Source of the DNA: Sciscionella marina DSM 45152
GTDB lineage: Bacteria > Actinomycetota > Actinomycetes > Mycobacteriales > Pseudonocardiaceae
Assembly: GCF_000379465.1 (NCBI RefSeq)
Contig: NZ_KB905380.1
Location: 558,001 to 622,000, forward strand
Direction of reading: 5' to 3'
Length of the DNA: 64,000 bases
Made by a program: the position numbers and the translations under genes. The number at the start of each line of letters is the position of its first letter. Position 1 is the stretch's first letter. Below, piece by piece: positions 32,172 through 40,016 of this stretch. The notes under the pieces are model-generated. The model was given only the letters and a program-made list of their open reading frames with translations. It was not told the DNA's origin and made no database searches.

Positions 32172-32939
32172 CTACTCCTCGGTTCCCGGGGTGAGCGGTT
32201 TCTGCCGCGCGGTTTCCGCCGCGGACTCGGCCGGTTCCGGCTGTTCCGGCTCGGCGATCTCCTTCATCCGTTTGTCCGCCCGGTGCACGGCCCAGATGGT
32301 GACCAGCGCGGCGACCGCGGCGAGTGGGAGGCCCATGCCGATCCTGGCCGCGGCGAGCCAGCCGACCAGGTTCTCCTGGTACAGGTACTGCTGCACCACG
32401 AACCGTGCGCCGAACACGAGCACCCAGACCAGGGTGGCGATGTCGTAGTAGCGGCGGGCGAGCTTGTCCGAGCGCCAGGCCATGCCCAGGCTGTTCAGGA
32501 ACGACCAGGCGACCCCGGCCAGCGGCCAGCGCACGACCGCGGAGATCAGGAACGCGGCCCCGAGCACCACGCTCGTCCAGATGCCGTAGGCGAAGTAGCC
32601 CTTGGCGGATCCGGTTCGGTAGGCGATGAACGCCGCGATGGCCACGCCGAACACGCTGGAGATGGCCGGCTGGATGGGTTCGCGCCGCACCAGGCGCAGC
32701 ACCAGGATCAGCACCGCGGAGCCGACCGCCGCCCAGATCGCGGGCATCAGCGAGGAGACGGCGTTGACCACGACGAACACGATCACCGGGACGGCCGAGT
32801 AGACCGCACCCGAGATACCGCCCATCTGCTCGAGCAAGGTGGGTTCGGGCTTCTCGGCCTTTTCGGCCTCGTTCGCCTCACCGGTCTCGGCTTCGGTCGC
32901 TTCGGTCGGGGACTCCTTGCTCATGTGCCTCGTCTTCAC
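32172..32939 (-). CDS. DUF3159 family membrane protein (Rv2693c-like)
   Basis: A 255-residue actinobacterial membrane protein with five or six hydrophobic segments after an acidic, alanine-rich N-terminus (SKESPTEATEAETGEANEA). Recognisable parts are GGISGAVYSAVPVIVFVVVN, WRSDKLARRYYDIATLVWVL and ARFVVQQYLYQENLVGWLAA. GTG 32939 and ATG 32924 are both possible starts. The function is unknown. It lies 23 nt after the OB-fold gene, same strand, as in mycobacteria, and may act with the CeoBC and APC potassium genes. Confidence 0.9.
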   Translation of the reverse strand: MKTRHMSKESPTEATEAETGEANEAEKAEKPEPTLLEQMGGISGAVYSAVPVIVFVVVNAVSSLMPAIWAAVGSAVLILVLRLVRREPIQPAISSVFGVAIAAFIAYRTGSAKGYFAYGIWTSVVLGAAFLISAVVRWPLAGVAWSFLNSLGMAWRSDKLARRYYDIATLVWVLVFGARFVVQQYLYQENLVGWLAAARIGMGLPLAAVAALVTIWAVHRADKRMKEIAEPEQPEPAESAAETARQKPLTPGTEE

Positions 32940-32962
32940 CGTCGGTGCCCCAACGGCACCTC

Positions 32963-33346
32963 TCAGGCGTCCGCGGGGGTCTGGAGTTCGTAGTAGGGGT
33001 TGTAGAGCGCCTTGCGGCCGTTCCGGTCCGCGAGTCGCCCCCGTGCCTTGATGGTACGGCCGGGTTCGATTCCCGGGATGCGACGGCGGCCCATCCAGAT
33101 CAGGGTTACCCCGTCCGTGCCATCGAACAACTCCGCTTCGAGGGTCGCGGTGGCGTCCTTCGGGCAGTGCTCGACGGTACGCAGCCTGCCCACGACGGTG
33201 ACTTCCTCGCCACTGCCGCAGTCACAGGCACGCCGTGCCCCGCTCTCCTGGACCTGTTGCGAGAGGTCGTCGGCATCGAGCTCACCGACATCGCTGGTCA
33301 GCCGATGCATAAGGCGGCGGAAATAGCCGCTGTTGGTCCCCGACAT
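32963..33346 (-). CDS. OB-fold nucleic-acid-binding protein (Rv2694c-like)
   Basis: A 127-residue protein with a single OB fold of the type in RecG and tRNA synthetases: EEVTVVGRLRTVEHCPKDAT, AELFDGTDGVTLIWMGRRRI and PGRTIKARGRLADRNGRKAL. ATG 33346 follows AGGAG at 6 nt. It is the first gene of a two-gene run with the DUF3159 membrane protein. A nucleic-acid-binding role is suggested by fold only. Confidence 0.88.
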   Translation of the reverse strand: MSGTNSGYFRRLMHRLTSDVGELDADDLSQQVQESGARRACDCGSGEEVTVVGRLRTVEHCPKDATATLEAELFDGTDGVTLIWMGRRRIPGIEPGRTIKARGRLADRNGRKALYNPYYELQTPADA

Positions 33347-33449
33347 CACGCGCTCCTGCGCAGATTAGGACAGCCCACGTGGCTGTCCGTGTGACATCAG
33401 CGTAACCGCCCCATTTCGCCAATCAATCCCGCCCGGGCAGGATTGATAC

Positions 33450-33530
33450 GTGACCGAGCTTGCGAGGTCACCATTGGATACAGCACCGCCGGTCACGGGG
33501 CCGACGAGCGCCAGCGAGGAGGACCTGTGA
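33450..33530 (+). CDS. 26-codon mini-ORF, copy B of the 77-bp element
   Basis: GTG-started, 26 codons, reading VTELARSPLDTAPPVTG then PTSASEEDL. Its stop TGA overlaps the GTG of copy C at 33527. The first 23 nt hold a small inverted repeat (GTGACC ... GGTCAC) around GAGCTTGCGA. The DNA carries GAGGAGG near its end, as a ribosome site for the next start. Whether the peptide is made is unknown. Confidence 0.5.
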   Translation: MTELARSPLDTAPPVTGPTSASEEDL

Positions 33531-33603
33531 CCGAGCTTGCGAGGTCACCATTGGATACGGCACCGCCGGTCACGGGGCCGACGAGCGCCAGCGAGGAGGG
33601 CCT
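33450..33603 (+). repeat. Tandem duplication of the 77-bp start-signal element
   Basis: Two head-to-tail 77-bp units (33450-33526 and 33527-33603) differing at only two positions (A/G at the 33rd base and A/G near the end). A diverged third copy is at 23013-23089, with shared ends, a different middle and exactly the same length. Each unit starts with GTG and ends just before the next GTG, so adding a unit inserts one complete mini-ORF in front of the hydrolase gene without changing its own start signal. Confidence 0.9.
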
Positions 33604-33607
33604 GTGA
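33527..33607 (+). CDS. 26-codon mini-ORF, copy C of the 77-bp element, coupled to the hydrolase gene
   Basis: Near-identical to copy B (last residues SEEGL instead of SEEDL). Its stop overlaps the GTG start of the hydrolase at 33604 in GTGA. GAGGAGG at 33593-33599, inside the mini-ORF, serves as the hydrolase ribosome site. Translation through the chain B-C-hydrolase would be coupled at both junctions. Confidence 0.5.
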   Translation: MTELARSPLDTAPPVTGPTSASEEGL

Positions 33608-34308
33608 GCGCAATCCGATTGGTTCTGTTGCCGGGTACGGGCTCGGACGAGGTGTTCATCCGGGCCGCTTTCGGGCCTGCGGCACAAGAGGTGGGCGCCG
33701 ATCTGCGAACCCCCGCCCCGGTGCCCGGACCGGGCCTCGCCGAGTCCTGTCGGGCCGCCCTCGACGCGGCCGCGCAGGAGGGGCCCGTCGTGGTCGGCGG
33801 GGTCTCGCTCGGCGCGCATCTGGGCGCCGAATGGGCGGTGCGCAACCCGGACCGGTGCGCGGGCCTGCTCGCGGTGCTGCCCGGCTGGCTCGGCGAACCG
33901 GAGGAAGCGCCCGCGGCACTGGCCGCCAGGGCCAGCGCCGATTCGGTGCGCGGACTCGGGCTCGACCGAGCACTGGAACTGGCCACCGAGGGCGTTCCGG
34001 ACTGGCTGGCCGGACAGCTGCGCCGCGCCTGGCCGCGCTACGGGGGCGCGCTGGAGGACTCGCTGCGCGCCGCGGCCACCGAGCCCGCTCCCGTGGCCGC
34101 CGAACTCGCCGGGATCACCGCGCCCGCGGTCGTCGTGGGGTGTACCGACGATCCGGTGCACCCGATCGGAATCGCGCGCGAATGGGCGGGCGCCATCCCG
34201 GACGCGCGGCTGCGTACGGTCTCACTCGCCGAGATCGGTGCCGACCTCGGCGTGCTCGGCAAGGCAGCGCTCGGGGAAGCGGAATTCGGGGAAGCGGCGC
34301 CGGGTTGA
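33604..34308 (+). CDS. Alpha/beta hydrolase (Rv2695-like)
   Basis: A 234-residue alpha/beta-hydrolase-fold protein. LVLLPGTGSDEVFIRAAFG is the first strand and oxyanion loop, VVVGGVSLGAHLGAEWAV the nucleophile elbow with the serine, and VVVGCTDDPVHPIGIAREWA probably carries the acid residue and the strand to the histidine region. GTG 33604 is set by the ribosome site in the 77-bp element. Upstream readings through the repeats are artefacts. The gene is conserved here across actinobacteria but its substrate is unknown. The stop lies just before the convergent LysE gene. Confidence 0.87.
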   Translation: MSAIRLVLLPGTGSDEVFIRAAFGPAAQEVGADLRTPAPVPGPGLAESCRAALDAAAQEGPVVVGGVSLGAHLGAEWAVRNPDRCAGLLAVLPGWLGEPEEAPAALAARASADSVRGLGLDRALELATEGVPDWLAGQLRRAWPRYGGALEDSLRAAATEPAPVAAELAGITAPAVVVGCTDDPVHPIGIAREWAGAIPDARLRTVSLAEIGADLGVLGKAALGEAEFGEAAPG

Positions 34309-34309
34309 C

Positions 34310-34933
34310 TCAGGCTTCCGAGGCCGCGAGGAACCCGCCGAGCCCGATCAGCACCAGGCCCGAGGTCCAGCGCTGCCCGGTGCGCAGCCGCGGCCTGCGG
34401 GCGAGCCGTTCCCCGATCGCCCCGGCGGCCAGCGCCACCACGATGTCGGCGACCGTGGCCAGCACCACCGCGACCAGCCCGAGCACCAGCATGCCCAGCG
34501 CGGCGAACCGTGAACCCGTGTCCACGAAGTGCGGCAGGATCGCCAGGAAGTAGATCGCCGTCTTCGGATTGAGCACCTCGGAGAGGATGCCCTGCACGAA
34601 GGCGCCGTGCCTGCTCGGGCGCGCCTCGGTGAGTTCGCTTCCGTCCGTGCGGTGCAGCAGGGCGCGCACCCCGAGGAACACCAGGTACACCGCGCCGACG
34701 ATCTTCACGATGAAGAAGGCTTCGGCGGAGGCGGCGAGCACCGCGGACAGCCCGAGTGCCGCGGCGATCGCGTGCACGCTCGCCCCGACCGTGTTGCCGA
34801 ACACCGAACGGATGCCCTCGCCCCGGCCGCCGCGCAGGCTGCGGGCGAGCACGTACAGCATGCCCGGCCCGGGAAGCACCGAGAAGATCACGACGCTGCC
34901 GAGGAACATCAACCACTGTTCGGCGTTCGGCAC
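34310..34933 (-). CDS. LysE/RhtB-family amino acid exporter
   Basis: A 207-residue membrane protein with six hydrophobic segments and the LysE signature VIFSVLPGPGMLYVLARSLR near the N-terminus, then GNTVGASVHAIAAALGLSAV and LNPKTAIYFLAILPHFVD. Members export amino acids or homoserine lactones. It starts (GTG 34933) 3 nt after the DUF3710 stop and is probably cotranscribed with it. This gene has no counterpart at this place in the mycobacterial order, so it is a local insertion. Confidence 0.93.
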   Translation of the reverse strand: MPNAEQWLMFLGSVVIFSVLPGPGMLYVLARSLRGGRGEGIRSVFGNTVGASVHAIAAALGLSAVLAASAEAFFIVKIVGAVYLVFLGVRALLHRTDGSELTEARPSRHGAFVQGILSEVLNPKTAIYFLAILPHFVDTGSRFAALGMLVLGLVAVVLATVADIVVALAAGAIGERLARRPRLRTGQRWTSGLVLIGLGGFLAASEA

Positions 34934-34936
34934 GGC

Positions 34937-35590
34937 TCAGCCCTCCGCTTGTTCGGCGATGTGCGCGGCCAGCTCATCCGGCAGCCGGAGCGGCAACTGA
35001 CTGCGCACCGGGAACGGATCGGTGCCGCGGACCACGACCGTGGACCGGACGATGTCGCGCAGCAGCATGGTCGCGTCGTCGGCGAACTGCGGCGGGCAGG
35101 CGACCACCCCGCGCAGCATCCAGCGCGGCCCGTCGACCCCGAGGAAGCGCAGCATCACCTCGTCGGAGTGCCCGACGAGCTCCTGGCCCCATTCGCCGCG
35201 GGCTCGCTCGATCGCGGTGCCGTCCTTGCGCAGCTGGGAGGCCAGCTCGTCGTGGATCTCGTCCCACAGCCCCCCGGAACGGGGTGCCGCGAACGCTCCC
35301 ACGGTGAACTGGCCGATCTCGGTGACCAGGTGCACCGCGCGCAGCGGGCCTTCCTCGTCGAACTCGAGCTGCAGTTGCGCGCCCTCCGGGACCGGCACCC
35401 GCACCGAACCGAGGTCCAGCCGGGGCACCTCGTCCTCCGGGGCGCTCTCCTCGTCGTACGGACCGAGTTCGGGGTACTCGTCCGCCCCGCCGCGGTGCGC
35501 GCCGGACTCCGCGCGGTCGTCGAACTGCTCGAGGTCCTCGTAATCCTCGTAGTCCTCGTCACCCTTGTTCCGGCGCTTGAAGATGCCCAC
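34937..35590 (-). CDS. DUF3710 family protein (Rv2696c-like)
   Basis: A 217-residue actinobacterial protein of unknown function. It starts MGIFKRRNKGDEDYEDYED and has a long acidic N-terminal stretch. Conserved parts are LQLEFDEEGPLRAVHLVTEI, GLWDEIHDELASQLRKDG and FLGVDGPRWMLRGVVACPPQ. The GTG directly abuts the dut stop, so it is in the dut operon. There are no membrane segments. Confidence 0.9.
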   Translation of the reverse strand: MGIFKRRNKGDEDYEDYEDLEQFDDRAESGAHRGGADEYPELGPYDEESAPEDEVPRLDLGSVRVPVPEGAQLQLEFDEEGPLRAVHLVTEIGQFTVGAFAAPRSGGLWDEIHDELASQLRKDGTAIERARGEWGQELVGHSDEVMLRFLGVDGPRWMLRGVVACPPQFADDATMLLRDIVRSTVVVRGTDPFPVRSQLPLRLPDELAAHIAEQAEG

Positions 35591-36094
35591 TCATTCCTCC
35601 GTCACTTCACCGTTACGCCGGCCGTTCTCGGCAAGCACCGCATGCCCTCCGGTCGACCCGTATCCCCCTGCCCCGCGGGGTGAGGCTGCCACCTCGGCGA
35701 CATTCTCCACCTCACGGAACACGGCGTGCTCGATCCGCTGCACGACAAGTTGCGCGATCCGGTCTCCCCTGCGGATCTCGATCGCATTCTCCTTATCGTG
35801 ATTGATCAGGCACACCTTGATCTCGCCGCGATAGCCAGCATCGATCGTGCCCGGGGAATTCACGATGGACAAGCCCGTCCGCGCGGCCAGCCCGGACCGC
35901 GGATGGACGAATCCGGCGCACCCCTCCGGAAGGGCGATCGCGATCCCGGTGCCCACGAGCGCCCGCTCCCCCGGTGGGAGCGTGACGTCCTCGGTGCACG
36001 ACAGGTCGGCGCCCGCGTCGGCGGGGTGCGCGTAGTTCGGTGGCTCGACCCCGGGATCGAGCCGGGTCAGCAATACCTCGACGGAACTGGTCAC
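35591..36094 (-). CDS. dut: dUTP diphosphatase
   Basis: A 167-residue trimeric-type dUTPase that hydrolyses dUTP to dUMP, preventing uracil incorporation into DNA. The five motifs are visible: [59 protein letters not shown] and the flexible [10 protein letters not shown] near the C-terminus. GTG 36094 is used because it begins at the family N-terminus. No ribosome site precedes it, and a -10-like box is 8 nt upstream, suggesting a leaderless message. The DUF3710 and LysE genes follow. Confidence 0.95.
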   Translation of the reverse strand: MTSSVEVLLTRLDPGVEPPNYAHPADAGADLSCTEDVTLPPGERALVGTGIAIALPEGCAGFVHPRSGLAARTGLSIVNSPGTIDAGYRGEIKVCLINHDKENAIEIRRGDRIAQLVVQRIEHAVFREVENVAEVAASPRGAGGYGSTGGHAVLAENGRRNGEVTEE

Positions 36095-36102
36095 GACCAG
36101 CG

Positions 36103-36112
36103 AGACTACCCT
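36103..36112. promoter_or_regulatory. Overlapping divergent -10 boxes for dut and the DUF3093 gene
   Basis: On the plus strand TACCCT (36107-36112) lies 6 nt before the DUF3093 GTG. On the minus strand TAGTCT (36108-36103) lies 8 nt before the dut GTG. The two hexamers share the TA step at 36107-36108. Only 24 nt separate the start codons, and neither gene has a ribosome site, so both transcripts are probably leaderless. Confidence 0.55.
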
Positions 36113-36118
36113 GGGATC

Positions 36119-36625
36119 GTGGAGAAGACCGCGAGCGACCGGGCGGCCGAGACGAGCCCGGCCACGAGTTTCACCGAACGGCTCTACCTGCCCTGGTACC
36201 ACTGGATCCTGCCGCTCGTCGCGGCCGGGCTGCTCGGCGCCGAGATCCACATGGGTTACCCGGGTGTGCGCGGCTGGCTGCCCTATGTGGTGCTGTTCCC
36301 GCTGGTCCTGGTGCTGCTCGTGCGGGTCAGCTCCATGCGGCTGCTGGTGCGGGACGGTGAACTCCGGATCAGCGGGGCGCACGTGCCCGTCGGTCACATC
36401 GGCGAGATCGAGCCGGTCGAGCCGGAGCGGCGCCGCATGGCGCTCGGCCCCGAGCTCGATCCCTCGGCCTTCGTACGGCAGCGCAGCTGGATCAAGCCGC
36501 TGCTGCGAGTGGAGATCACCGATGAGCGCGATCCCACTCCGTACTGGGTGATCTCCACGCGGCACCCACAGCGGCTCATCGCCGCCATCGAGGCCGCTCA
36601 GGCGCAGTCGCGGCAGACCAGCTGA
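36119..36625 (+). CDS. DUF3093 family membrane protein (Rv2698-like)
   Basis: A 168-residue protein with two hydrophobic segments ([19 protein letters not shown] and [19 protein letters not shown]) and a C-terminal soluble part ending in [19 protein letters not shown]. This is the actinobacterial DUF3093 family, of unknown function. GTG 36119 starts 24 nt from the divergent dut start and is probably leaderless. The 3' end overlaps the convergent DUF4193 gene by 28 nt. Confidence 0.88.
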   Translation: MEKTASDRAAETSPATSFTERLYLPWYHWILPLVAAGLLGAEIHMGYPGVRGWLPYVVLFPLVLVLLVRVSSMRLLVRDGELRISGAHVPVGHIGEIEPVEPERRRMALGPELDPSAFVRQRSWIKPLLRVEITDERDPTPYWVISTRHPQRLIAAIEAAQAQSRQTS

Positions 36626-36906
36626 CCGCCGCGCTCCTCGGCGAGCCTGCTGCGGTGGTGCACGAGGAAACAGACCGAGCAGGTGAACTCGTCCGCCTGC
36701 TTCGGCACCACCTTGACGGTCAGTTCCTCGCCGGAGAGCCCGGACAGGTCCGCGCCGGGCAGCTCGAAGTTCTCATCCGGAGCGTCGGTGTCGACATCGA
36801 CGACGCCGGACTGGTTCTCGCTGCGCCGTGCCTTCAATTCTTCGAGAGAGTCCTCGGCCAAGTCGTCCGCTTCGCTGCGCCGAGGTGCGTCGTAGTCGGT
36901 AGCCAT
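36598..36906 (-). CDS. DUF4193 family zinc-ribbon-like protein (Rv2699c-like)
   Basis: A 102-residue acidic protein starting [19 protein letters not shown], with a C-terminal probable zinc site: [18 protein letters not shown], then QLVCRDCA. The family is widespread and highly conserved in actinobacteria, but its function is not established. ATG 36906 follows GGGAAGAAG. Confidence 0.92.
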   Translation of the reverse strand: MATDYDAPRRSEADDLAEDSLEELKARRSENQSGVVDVDTDAPDENFELPGADLSGLSGEELTVKVVPKQADEFTCSVCFLVHHRSRLAEERGGQLVCRDCA

Positions 36907-37339
36907 GATGCTTCTTCCCTCACCCCTGTGGTCACCGGTGTTTGTTTCGGGTGTCGCTAACGCTTCGCGACCCGCTTTTGTGCCCGCGCCCCGCACGCAG
37001 GAACGTGATGCCTGTCTCGTCACCCGTCAAGACCGTCGACGCGGAGCGCCGAACGATAACCGATGAACACCTGTGCACGCTTCCTCATTCACCCGTTCAG
37101 CGCATGAAACGTGGTAAGCCGCACAGTCATGAAACCCGGTCCCCTGACCCCGGCAACCTACCCCACCCCCGGAACGTCATCTGAACAGGCCGATCGCCTG
37201 CGGCGGGGCGCGCGGATACGCTCCCGCGACACGCTCACGGGCGACGATAATCGGGGCAAGCTCCTAGGCTGGTCAGCAGAATGGTCTCGCCAGGAGCGAT
37301 TCACGACCAGCGTTACCGGACAACGAGGAGGACAACCGG
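36907..37339. other. Divergent intergenic region between the DUF4193 and cei genes
   Basis: 433 nt with no convincing gene. It must hold the promoters for both neighbours. TAGGCT at 37265-37270 is a possible -10 box for cei. I see no strong palindrome or terminator. Confidence 0.5.
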
Positions 37340-37996
37340 GTGGCTGCCAGTAGCACGGTCCGCCGCAGTGGTGGGCAAGGCAAGCCGCGTGGACGCCGTC
37401 CGGGGTACCGCAGGCGGCGCCCACTGCCGGCGATCTCCATCCTGGTCCTGCTCGGCATCGTGGCCATCGTCGTCTGGGTGACCGCGGTGACAAGCAGCGG
37501 CGACAAGGGCGAGGTCGCCGACTGCACGGTGCCCAAGGGCATCGGCACCCCGCTGGCCCCCACCGAGCTGGACAAGGTGCAGCCCACCCCGCCGGGCCAG
37601 GTCACGGTCCAGGTGCTCAACGCCTCCAGTCAGCGCGGCCAGGCCAATATGGTCGGCACCATCCTCGAGCAGCTCGGCTTCCCCCAGGGCGCGAAGCCCA
37701 CGAACGACCCTGCCTACCAGTCCAGCTCGCTCGACTGCCACGGGCAGATCCGGTTCGGCCCCGCGGGCCAGAACGCCGCCCGCACGCTCAGCCTGGTCGA
37801 CCCCTGCGCCCAGCTCGTGCGCGACGACCGCAAGGACGCCGGGGTGAACTTCGTGATCGGCCAGAAGTTCGACGACCTGCGCCCGAGCGAGGCCGGCCGC
37901 AAGGTGCTCGACCAGCTCAAGGCGGCCGGGAACGGAGACGGCACGGTCGATCCGGGGCTGATCAAGAAGGCCCGCGACACCTCGAACTGCGGTTAG
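37340..37996 (+). CDS. cei: Envelope integrity protein Cei (LytR_C domain)
   Basis: A 218-residue protein with a basic N-terminus (RRSGGQGKPRGRRPGYRRRR), one membrane segment (AISILVLLGIVAIVVWVTAV) and an extracytoplasmic LytR C-terminal domain (QVTVQVLNASSQRGQANMVG). Four cysteines lie in the outer part and could form disulfides. It is orthologous by order to Rv2700, which supports cell-envelope integrity in mycobacteria. GTG 37340 follows GAGGAGGACAACCGG. Confidence 0.93.
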   Translation: MAASSTVRRSGGQGKPRGRRPGYRRRRPLPAISILVLLGIVAIVVWVTAVTSSGDKGEVADCTVPKGIGTPLAPTELDKVQPTPPGQVTVQVLNASSQRGQANMVGTILEQLGFPQGAKPTNDPAYQSSSLDCHGQIRFGPAGQNAARTLSLVDPCAQLVRDDRKDAGVNFVIGQKFDDLRPSEAGRKVLDQLKAAGNGDGTVDPGLIKKARDTSNCG

Positions 37997-38109
37997 AGTG
38001 TGTCCGGGGCCTCTCGCCCGTCGTGAGCGGGAGTCAGCGTGGCGGCGCCCCCTGCGGGACACCCGCCCCCGAGATCAGCAAGGCGGACGCTCCTCGCCCC
38101 GGATGCGCT

Positions 38110-38141
38110 CTGCTCAGACCCCCGCCTGCTCAGACCCCCGC
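38110..38141. repeat. 16-bp perfect tandem duplication at the suhB stop
   Basis: CTGCTCAGACCCCCGC occurs twice in a row (38110-38125, 38126-38141). The right copy contains the suhB stop codon and last codons. The left copy is a non-coding duplicate that carries a second in-register stop sequence. Confidence 0.85.
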
Positions 38142-38948
38142 GTCGAGCAGGGCGCCGTGCAACTCCCCGGCGATTCCCGGGGCCGCGGCGAGCAGCAGCT
38201 CCTCCTTGTGTTCCGGAAGGTGCACCACCGCACCCGCCTCGCGGGCGATCAGCGCACCGGCGGCCCAGTCCCAGCGGTTGAGCCCGCGCTCGTAGAAGGC
38301 GTCCACCCAGCCCGCGGCGACCGCGCACAGGTCGAAGGCCGCCGAGCCGCCGCGCCGGAAGTCCCGCACCCGTCCGATGAGTTCGGTGAGCGTCTTCGCC
38401 TGGCGCACTCGTTTGGCGGAGTCATAGCCGAAACCGGTCGCCACGAGAGAGACCGCGAGCCGGTCGGGCCCGGTCAGCCCGAGCGCGAGTGGTTCCTCCC
38501 CGGGCAGGCTCAGCGTGGCCCCCTGCCCCTTCGCCGCGCTGAACACCCGTCCGCCCGCGACGTCGACCACGGCACCGGCCAGCACCTCTCCCCCGCACTG
38601 CGCGGCCAGCGAGACGGTGTACATCGGCCAGCCGTAGAGGTAGTTCACCGTGCCGTCGATCGGATCGATCACCCAGCAGACGGCCTCTGCCTCGTCGAGG
38701 TTCCCGCCCTCCTCCTCACCGAGCACCGGTTCACAGGGGCGCAGGGCGGCGAGGCGTTCGCGCACCAGCCGCTCGGCCGCGGTGTCCGCTTCGGTGACCA
38801 CATCGACTTCGTTACTCTTCGAGTCGACACCACCACCGAAGCGCAGCGGACCGGAGCGCATGCCCGCGACCAGCTCGGCCGCGGCACCGGCGACCGTGAC
38901 GGCGACCGAACGCAGTTCACCCGCATCGGGGGTTCGAGAATCAGCCAT
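38130..38948 (-). CDS. suhB: Inositol-1-monophosphatase family protein
   Basis: A 272-residue lithium-sensitive phosphatase of the inositol monophosphatase family. The metal-binding signatures are VLGEEEGG, WVIDPIDGTVNYLYGWPMY and LNRWDWAAGALIAREAGAVV. Myo-inositol supply for mycothiol and phosphatidylinositol is the expected role in actinobacteria. ATG 38948 (MADSRTPDAGE) is chosen at the family start, since longer readings extend into ppgK. It is divergent from ppgK. Confidence 0.93.
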   Translation of the reverse strand: MADSRTPDAGELRSVAVTVAGAAAELVAGMRSGPLRFGGGVDSKSNEVDVVTEADTAAERLVRERLAALRPCEPVLGEEEGGNLDEAEAVCWVIDPIDGTVNYLYGWPMYTVSLAAQCGGEVLAGAVVDVAGGRVFSAAKGQGATLSLPGEEPLALGLTGPDRLAVSLVATGFGYDSAKRVRQAKTLTELIGRVRDFRRGGSAAFDLCAVAAGWVDAFYERGLNRWDWAAGALIAREAGAVVHLPEHKEELLLAAAPGIAGELHGALLDAGV

Positions 38949-39047
38949 ACGTTCATCGGACCACACCAGCACGGGTTGCGGACATCCGGCGCTGTATCGT
39001 CCCTGGGATCGAATCTGAATCGAGAAGGTTGAAAGGGCACCTTGGTT

Positions 39048-39809
39048 ATGGCTGAGAATCACGGGTTCGGCGTGGACATCGGCGGCTCGGGCATCAAGGG
39101 CTGCGTCATCGACCTCGATTCCGGCGAGCGTGTCGGCGAACGGGTGCGCATCCCCACCCCGCAACCGTCCAAGCCGGAAGCGGTGGCCGAGGTCGTGGGC
39201 GAGGTCGTCCGCGAGTTCGGCTGGAAGGGCCCGGTCGGGGTCACCCTCCCCGCGGTCATCAAGCAGGGAGTGGCGTACTCCGCGGCCAACATCGACAAGG
39301 ACTGGATGCGGCTCGACGCGCGCGCCCTGTTCGCCAAGCAGCTCGGGCTGGGCACCGAGTCGGTCGCGGTACTCAACGACGCCGACGCCGCGGGGCTCGC
39401 GGAGATCAACCACGGCGAGACGCGGCTGCGCGAGGGTGTGACAGTACTGCTCACCTTCGGCACCGGGATCGGCAGCGCGGTGTTCCTCAACGGGGCGCTC
39501 GTGCCGAACACCGAGTTCGGGCACCTCGAGGTGGACGGGCACGACGCGGAGAAGCACGCGGCCGCCTCCGCGAAGGAGGAGCACGACTGGTCCTGGGAGA
39601 AGTGGGCGCATCATGTCTCCAAGTACCTGCGGGTCCTCGAGGATCTCGTCTGGCCGGATCTGATCATCGCCGGCGGCGGGGTGAGCAAGAAGGCCGAGAA
39701 GTGGCTGCACCTGCTAGACATCCGTACCGAGATCATCCCGGCCAGCTTCAAGAACGACGCGGGAATCGTCGGCGCGGCGGATGCGGCGAGTTTTGGTCAC
39801 AAACACTGA
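39048..39809 (+). CDS. ppgK: Polyphosphate glucokinase
   Basis: A 253-residue ROK-type glucokinase of the polyphosphate/ATP-using actinobacterial type. It has GFGVDIGGSGIKGCVIDLDS (phosphate 1), VAVLNDADAAGLAE with the catalytic aspartate, VLLTFGTGIGSAVFLNG (phosphate 2) and LIIAGGGVSKKAEKWL. It phosphorylates glucose for glycolysis. ATG 39048 follows GAAAGGG; a TTG at 39042 is in frame but less likely. It is orthologous by order to Rv2702, directly upstream of sigA. Confidence 0.94.
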   Translation: MAENHGFGVDIGGSGIKGCVIDLDSGERVGERVRIPTPQPSKPEAVAEVVGEVVREFGWKGPVGVTLPAVIKQGVAYSAANIDKDWMRLDARALFAKQLGLGTESVAVLNDADAAGLAEINHGETRLREGVTVLLTFGTGIGSAVFLNGALVPNTEFGHLEVDGHDAEKHAAASAKEEHDWSWEKWAHHVSKYLRVLEDLVWPDLIIAGGGVSKKAEKWLHLLDIRTEIIPASFKNDAGIVGAADAASFGHKH

Positions 39810-39925
39810 CAGCAACAACATCTGCCCTGCATACGCATGGGAGACGGATGTTCAATCCCCCATTCGGCGGGTAGTCCACACCACCGATGGGCGAGCTGGC
39901 GACGGTGCGCCGCCAGATGTGTCGT

Positions 39926-39931
39926 TACAAT
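39926..39931 (+). promoter_or_regulatory. Candidate -10 box for sigA
   Basis: TACAAT, a near-consensus -10 hexamer, lies about 85 nt before the sigA GTG in the 207-nt gap after ppgK. No clear -35 is seen at the proper distance. Confidence 0.4.
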
Positions 39932-40016
39932 GGAACGCGAACACCCCGATCCTCACAGCCGTCAGGTAAACGGCGTGTGCGGTTACACCGTGCAGATCAG
40001 TTGCGAAAGGGCGTAA

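Noticed and set aside
33460-33603. Longer N-terminus of the alpha/beta hydrolase reading through the repeats
   Set aside because: It translates the tandem repeat in a frame giving a repeated Arg/Gly-rich sequence, and the ribosome site points to GTG 33604.
33450-33607. CRISPR-like or attachment-site repeat
   Set aside because: Only two units, no spacers, and the repeat length equals a mini-ORF with ribosome site; no integrase gene is near.
38128-39710. suhB extended upstream to a 526-residue protein
   Set aside because: The extra part is antisense to ppgK; the phosphatase family starts at ATG 38948.
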